Assembly: GCA_050742535.1 (NCBI GenBank)
Contig: JBOGIQ010000018.1
Location: 1-34,696, forward strand
DNA: 34,696 nucleotides
Reading direction: 5' to 3'
Source of the DNA: Gp6-AA40 sp050742535
GTDB lineage: Bacteria > Acidobacteriota > Vicinamibacteria > Vicinamibacterales > UBA2999
The notes beneath the pieces are model-generated. The model was not told where the DNA came from. It saw nothing but the letters and a program-made list of their open reading frames with translations, and ran no database searches. Below, in pieces: positions 31,617 through 34,696 of this stretch (the first letter of the stretch is position 1; each line of letters begins with the position of its first letter). Position numbers and translations under genes: made by a program.

Positions 31617-32527
31617 AGTTGAATTTCGGTATCGGCAATGTGTCGATTACGGAGTTCGGCATCGGCCGCGACACGGATGCCGGCCAAGAGTTTGTAGCCG
31701 TTCCTGTTGATGTTGAAGTGCAGGCAGCACTGGTAGAGATGGTGCAAGCAACTTGGGATGCGCTTCAGAAGGCCGACGACGACAGTCCCGCGAAGTACGA
31801 ACCGTCAGAGAAGCACGCTGCGACCGATTATCTCTATCTTTCGCTGGCCGACGAGCTAGCGGCGTCGATTCGTGAGCTGCACCAATCAGCGCAGCTGCCA
31901 ATCGACGCCGCTGCCTTGTCAGATCCTTCAGACGTGTTCTGCTACTTCGCGCGAATTGGCGACACCAAAGGTCGTCGACTGACGGCGTTACGTCGAGCCA
32001 GCCAATTCAAGGGAATTTTGAAGAGCAAGAATCGTCTAGTTCGTATGCTCGATGACACATTGCAGATTATCGAGGACACTGTTTTTCGGTTGGACAACGA
32101 CTTCGACGTTCTCGTTGACGACGTGAAGGTCCACATCCTTCGCCCCAGCGGGTTTGAGTTCCTTGGTCAACTTCAGCAGGCGATCCTCGACGCTGTCCCG
32201 GAGAACATCCGGGTGATTCGAAAGGATATTGCGTATGTAGACTTCGATGGCATCGAGGCCTATGTTGCCAAGCATCCGCGCGCAGCACGGTATCTCTCGT
32301 CGATCCTGTCGCAGGATGAGACGAGCAGCGTCGATAAATCCCTCCTTCGAAAGCTCTGTAAACAGACTGGAGTCCAGGTCTCCGAATCCAAAGGCAAGCT
32401 GACAGTCGCGGAAGGACACGAGATGGGGTTTCTTGAGGTTCTTGACCGCCGACGATACGAGGTCAGCCTCATCAAAGAGCAGCCAGAGCTATACCGAGCA
32501 GGCAGCCGAAAGAAGATCAGCAGCTAG
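31613..32527 (+). CDS. kwaB: Kiwa anti-phage system DUF4868 protein KwaB-like
   Basis: A 304-residue soluble protein (KwaB is usually about 315). The central DUF4868 region covers about 105-195: VFCYFARIGDTKGRRLTALR, GILKSKNRLVRMLDDTLQII, VFRLDNDFDVLVDDVKVHIL, then RPSGFEFLGQL, which is the typical pattern of a fold strand followed by (I/V)xFD-(x)-D and an xxxFE motif. The C-terminal part (SLLRKLCKQTGVQVSESKGK, GFLEVLDRRRYEVSLI) resembles the end of KwaB. It is coupled to kwaA by an ATGA overlap. In Kiwa, KwaB binds DNA and acts with KwaA to block phage replication or late transcription. No other Kiwa gene is expected. Confidence 0.78.
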   Translation: MKLNFGIGNVSITEFGIGRDTDAGQEFVAVPVDVEVQAALVEMVQATWDALQKADDDSPAKYEPSEKHAATDYLYLSLADELAASIRELHQSAQLPIDAAALSDPSDVFCYFARIGDTKGRRLTALRRASQFKGILKSKNRLVRMLDDTLQIIEDTVFRLDNDFDVLVDDVKVHILRPSGFEFLGQLQQAILDAVPENIRVIRKDIAYVDFDGIEAYVAKHPRAARYLSSILSQDETSSVDKSLLRKLCKQTGVQVSESKGKLTVAEGHEMGFLEVLDRRRYEVSLIKEQPELYRAGSRKKISS

Positions 32528-32699
32528 CTTGCGAACTCTGAGGCTCCCTGGTGTTCGCGAGGGGACGGCGGGTGGGGATCGACCGAGGCGATCGAAATGT
32601 CACTCAACAATGTCACTCACGCCTTTTGGGGGGTATGAATCCAGAGATTCTCGAATGAAATCGGCGGAATCTGAGAAATTAGCTGGGAGGGAGGGAGTC
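32528..32699. other. Intergenic stretch after kwaB with a 13-base direct repeat
   Basis: Together with element B this makes a 345-base gene-free gap. It contains two adjacent copies of a 13-base unit beginning AATGTCACTCA (32596-32608 and 32609-32620, differing near the end). I see no gene or RNA here. Confidence 0.5.
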
Positions 32700-32859
32700 T
32701 TAACCACGAAGACCGCAAAGGTCACGAAGATCACGATGGGAAGCAAGTGGGGAGGCCGTTCGATGGGCCGAACGGCTGACGCTCCGTGCGTCTTCCGTGG
32801 CTCCGTGCCAAAGCCCTTCTTCGTGAATCTTCGAGTTCTTCGTGTCTCTTCGTGGTTAA
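32700..32859. repeat. Short-unit repeat element B with terminal inverted repeats
   Basis: A 160-base element bounded by perfect 12-base inverted repeats, TTAACCACGAAG (32700-32711) and CTTCGTGGTTAA (32848-32859). The left arm is a degenerate array of about 9-base CACGAAG-type units. The right arm is an array of CTTCG units spaced 9-10 bases. Inside are a perfect hairpin (GCCGTTCG 32755-32762, CGAACGGC 32769-32776) and the segment GCCAAAGCCCTTCTTC shared with element A. No coding potential is seen. It is MITE-like in shape. Confidence 0.65.
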
Positions 32860-32862
32860 AAT
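32857..32862 (+). promoter_or_regulatory. Probable -10 element at the end of element B
   Basis: TAAAAT ends 10 bases before ATG 32873 and overlaps the terminal TTAA of element B. No Shine-Dalgarno sequence precedes the ATG. The spacing matches the other leaderless-type genes here, so the element may supply part of the promoter. Confidence 0.45.
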
Positions 32863-32872
32863 CGGCCACATC

Positions 32873-33859
32873 ATGAAGCGTCTGATTGAACGGCTCATCC
32901 CGGCGCTGACGCTGCTCGTTCCGCTTACGCTTTCAGCCGCGCAGTACACGCCTCCGCGGGCGGCGGATGGAAAGCCCAGTCTCGAGGGCGTGTGGGAGAA
33001 CAACAGCGCCACGCCGCTCGAGCGCCCGGCCCAGCTCGCGTCCAAACCGCGTCTGACCGACCAGGAACTGGCGGATCTCGAGCGCCGTGCGAAGACGCTG
33101 TTCTCGCCGGATGCCGAAGCGACCTTCGGCGACGCGCTGTATCAGACGCTGCTCGCGAACCGGACGCCCACAGGATTGGGCGCGACCGGCTCATACAGTC
33201 AGAACTGGCTTCCCGACAGGTATTTCGAGCACCGCACGTCGCTGATCGTCGATCCACCGGACGGCCGGCTGCCGCCGGCGACGCCGCAGGGTGCCCGCTC
33301 CCGTACCGCGCTGGTGTCGCGCTTCGGCCGTCCTGCGGCATCCGCTCAGGACATGACGCTGCCCGACCGCTGCGTCCACTACGGCTTCCCTGATCTGTTT
33401 GCCGCGTACATGAGCGTCTATCGCATCGTGCAGACGCCGCAGTACGTGGCGATCCAGATGGAGAAGATCCACGACACGCGCATCATCCCGCTCGACGGCC
33501 GGCCGCACCTGCCGTCTGCCATGCGCCAGTACCTTGGTGATTCGCGCGGCCGCTGGGAAGGCGACACGCTCGTCGTCGAGACGACGAACTTCCATCCCAA
33601 TGGCAACCCGATGGGCGGCTATTTCACGCTGTCGGATCAGAACCTGCGGCTGACCGAACGCTTCAGGCGCACGGCGGCTGACACGCTCGAATACACCTTC
33701 ACGGTCGACAACCCGACGATGTGGACGAAGCCGTGGACGGCGGTCATCTACTGGAAAGCGTCGAAGAGCGAGGTCTTCGAGTACGCCTGCCACGAGGGAA
33801 ACTACAGTCTGCGGGGAATGCTGGCCGGCGCCCGCGCCGACGAGGCCGCCGGCCGTTAA
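32873..33859 (+). CDS. Secreted protein of unknown function
   Basis: A 328-residue protein from ATG 32873. A frame open further upstream runs through element B and is not likely to be coding. The N-terminus is a signal peptide (LIERLIPALTLLVPLTLSAA). The rest looks like a conserved acidobacterial secreted family with no named function: ADGKPSLEGVWENNSATPLE, LIVDPPDGRLPPATP, RFGRPAASAQDMTLPDRCVH, GDSRGRWEGDTLVVETTNFH, LTERFRRTAADTLEYTFTVD and YACHEGNYSLRGMLAGARAD. The GVW and DRC blocks with a second Cys near the end could be linked by a disulphide. No catalytic motif is recognisable. It converges with the metallo-hydrolase gene, with a repeat array between them. Confidence 0.82.
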   Translation: MKRLIERLIPALTLLVPLTLSAAQYTPPRAADGKPSLEGVWENNSATPLERPAQLASKPRLTDQELADLERRAKTLFSPDAEATFGDALYQTLLANRTPTGLGATGSYSQNWLPDRYFEHRTSLIVDPPDGRLPPATPQGARSRTALVSRFGRPAASAQDMTLPDRCVHYGFPDLFAAYMSVYRIVQTPQYVAIQMEKIHDTRIIPLDGRPHLPSAMRQYLGDSRGRWEGDTLVVETTNFHPNGNPMGGYFTLSDQNLRLTERFRRTAADTLEYTFTVDNPTMWTKPWTAVIYWKASKSEVFEYACHEGNYSLRGMLAGARADEAAGR

Positions 33860-33864
33860 TTACA

Positions 33865-34009
33865 GGTCCTTCGTCCTTGGTCCTTGGTGCCAAGTCCGTC
33901 CTTTGGTCCGTGGTCCGTTCTTGGTCCGTGGTCCGTATGTCCTGCGCCAGCGCACGAAGCACCAAGGACCAGGAACGGACCACGAACCAAGGACAAAGGA
34001 CTACGGACT
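33865..34009. repeat. Short-unit repeat array with inverted arms between convergent genes
   Basis: The left half is built of 7-base units of the type GGTCCTT/GGTCCGT (for example 33865, 33872, 33879, 33905, 33912, 33923, 33930). The right half carries the complementary ACCAAGG/ACGGACC units. A 19-base segment at 33909-33927 pairs with 33966-33984 with one mismatch. It fills the gap between convergent genes and could form a large hairpin that ends transcription from both sides. Confidence 0.65.
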
Positions 34010-34696
34010 CTACTTGACGCCTGCCGCGCTCACCGCGTCCCAGAAATCCTTGCTGGTCTGCGGCTGCGGCGACGTGTGAACGTTGATGTAGCGGTCGAAC
34101 TGCAGATTCAGCTTCTTCACCACCGGCGCCAGCGCTTTGACGTGATCGTTGGCCGGCTCACCCGGTTTGCCGGGCAGTGAGAAGTCGCCCTGGAACAGGA
34201 TCCGCTCCTTCGGGAAGTACGCGATCAGCAGCCCGTTCGAGTGCGGTGCCCCCGGAACGTGATGCATCTCGACCGTGCGCGTACCGTCGGAGTACACCTT
34301 CTTGTCCCCCACCGGATCGACGCGCGCTTTCGTCGGCTTCTTGGCCAGCGTGTCGGTGAGCAGCGTGCGCGGGGTATTCAGCGCGCGCTCGAAGAACTCC
34401 TGGTTGTTCCGGTGCGTGACGATCGTGGCGCCTTCGGCAACCCATGCCGGCAGTCCGCCGGTGTGGTCCGAGTGCGGGTGCGTGTTCATGATGTAGCGGA
34501 TCGGCTTGTTCGGAACGAGCTTCTTCACTTCCGGGATGTAGGCAAGCGAACGTGCCTCGCTCTGGCCGCCTTCGAGCACCATGACGTGGTCCCTGAACTC
34601 CACGACCAGCGAATCGTAGCTGCCGCCGCCGGTGGTGAGTCTCCACAGCCCGTCGCCGAGCTTTTCGGTGGTAACCGTCATTGCCGGTGGAGCAGG
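34010..34696 (-). CDS. Metallo-beta-lactamase-fold hydrolase, N-terminus cut by window edge
   Basis: The visible part covers about 228 residues and the frame stays open to the right edge. An inner ATG lies at 34681, but the preceding codons (PAPPA) continue the frame and related proteins have a signal peptide before the VTTEKLGDGLWRLTTGGGSY stretch, so the true start is probably outside. The zinc-binding motif THPHSDHTGG is present, followed by HHVPGAPHSNGLLIAYFP and FQGDFSLPG, the second and third metal-ligand regions. Substrate unknown; it may be a hydrolase of small molecules in the periplasm. Confidence 0.85.
   Translation of the reverse strand, partial: PAPPAMTVTTEKLGDGLWRLTTGGGSYDSLVVEFRDHVMVLEGGQSEARSLAYIPEVKKLVPNKPIRYIMNTHPHSDHTGGLPAWVAEGATIVTHRNNQEFFERALNTPRTLLTDTLAKKPTKARVDPVGDKKVYSDGTRTVEMHHVPGAPHSNGLLIAYFPKERILFQGDFSLPGKPGEPANDHVKALAPVVKKLNLQFDRYINVHTSPQPQTSKDFWDAVSAAGVK

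Noticed and set aside
1..34696. CRISPR array, tRNA, rRNA or complete insertion sequence
   Set aside because: No regularly spaced identical repeats of 20 or more bases, no cloverleaf or rRNA segment, and no complete transposase with terminal repeats were recognised by eye.

Overview
The window looks like chromosomal DNA from a high-GC soil bacterium, most likely Acidobacteriota and perhaps Vicinamibacteria. This is inferred from gene families rather than a marker gene. It holds a Ser/Thr kinase with a TolB-like propeller, an ECF sigma factor coupled to a FecR-TIGR03435 protein, a DUF1592/DUF1552 pair beside an ankyrin protein, and many secreted proteins of families common there. No rRNA, tRNA, CRISPR array or complete insertion sequence was seen.

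Layout. 1-1.7 kb: a secreted ankyrin protein coupled to a gene that runs off the left edge. 1.8-5.3 kb: three tandem paralogous LuxR-type regulators. 5.6-6.0 kb: a solo IS630-type helix-turn-helix protein. 6.1-9.1 kb: a large secreted protein whose conserved C-terminal end is displaced by a frameshift. 9.2-13.1 kb: a Tat-exported SMP-30-like protein and a membrane Ser/Thr kinase. 13.1-16.2 kb (minus): an outer-membrane barrel, then a sigma factor translationally coupled to a FecR-TIGR03435 protein. 16.3-18.1 kb: a B12-binding radical SAM enzyme divergent from a small unknown protein. 18.2-23.9 kb: DUF1592 cytochrome-like protein, DUF1552 protein, ankyrin protein and a small secreted protein. 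24-27 kb (minus): hybrid histidine kinase followed by an MFS transporter.

27.3-32.5 kb is a defence island, visibly less GC-rich than its surroundings. A minus-strand operon encodes a 55-residue zinc-ribbon protein, a cytosine-C5 DNA methyltransferase and a PD-(D/E)XK restriction endonuclease, each joined by a 4-base start/stop overlap. A Vsr mismatch endonuclease converges on it, and a frameshifted DUF2188 gene lies beyond. Diverging from the operon is a two-gene unit, a four-helix membrane protein and a DUF4868 protein, that matches the Kiwa anti-phage system (kwaA-kwaB). The zinc-ribbon gene is very short and easily missed, and it fixes the methyltransferase start. The island is bracketed by two related short-unit repeat elements, one with perfect 12-base terminal inverted repeats.

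32.9-34.7 kb: a secreted protein of unknown function whose likely promoter abuts the right-hand element, then the C-terminal part of a metallo-beta-lactamase-fold hydrolase cut by the window edge.

Three window-wide themes stand out. Several genes have a -10-like hexamer only 6-12 bases before the start codon and no ribosome binding site, suggesting leaderless mRNAs. Small perfect hairpins with changing arms and a constant core sit mostly at gene ends. Degenerate short-unit repeat arrays occupy several intergenic gaps.
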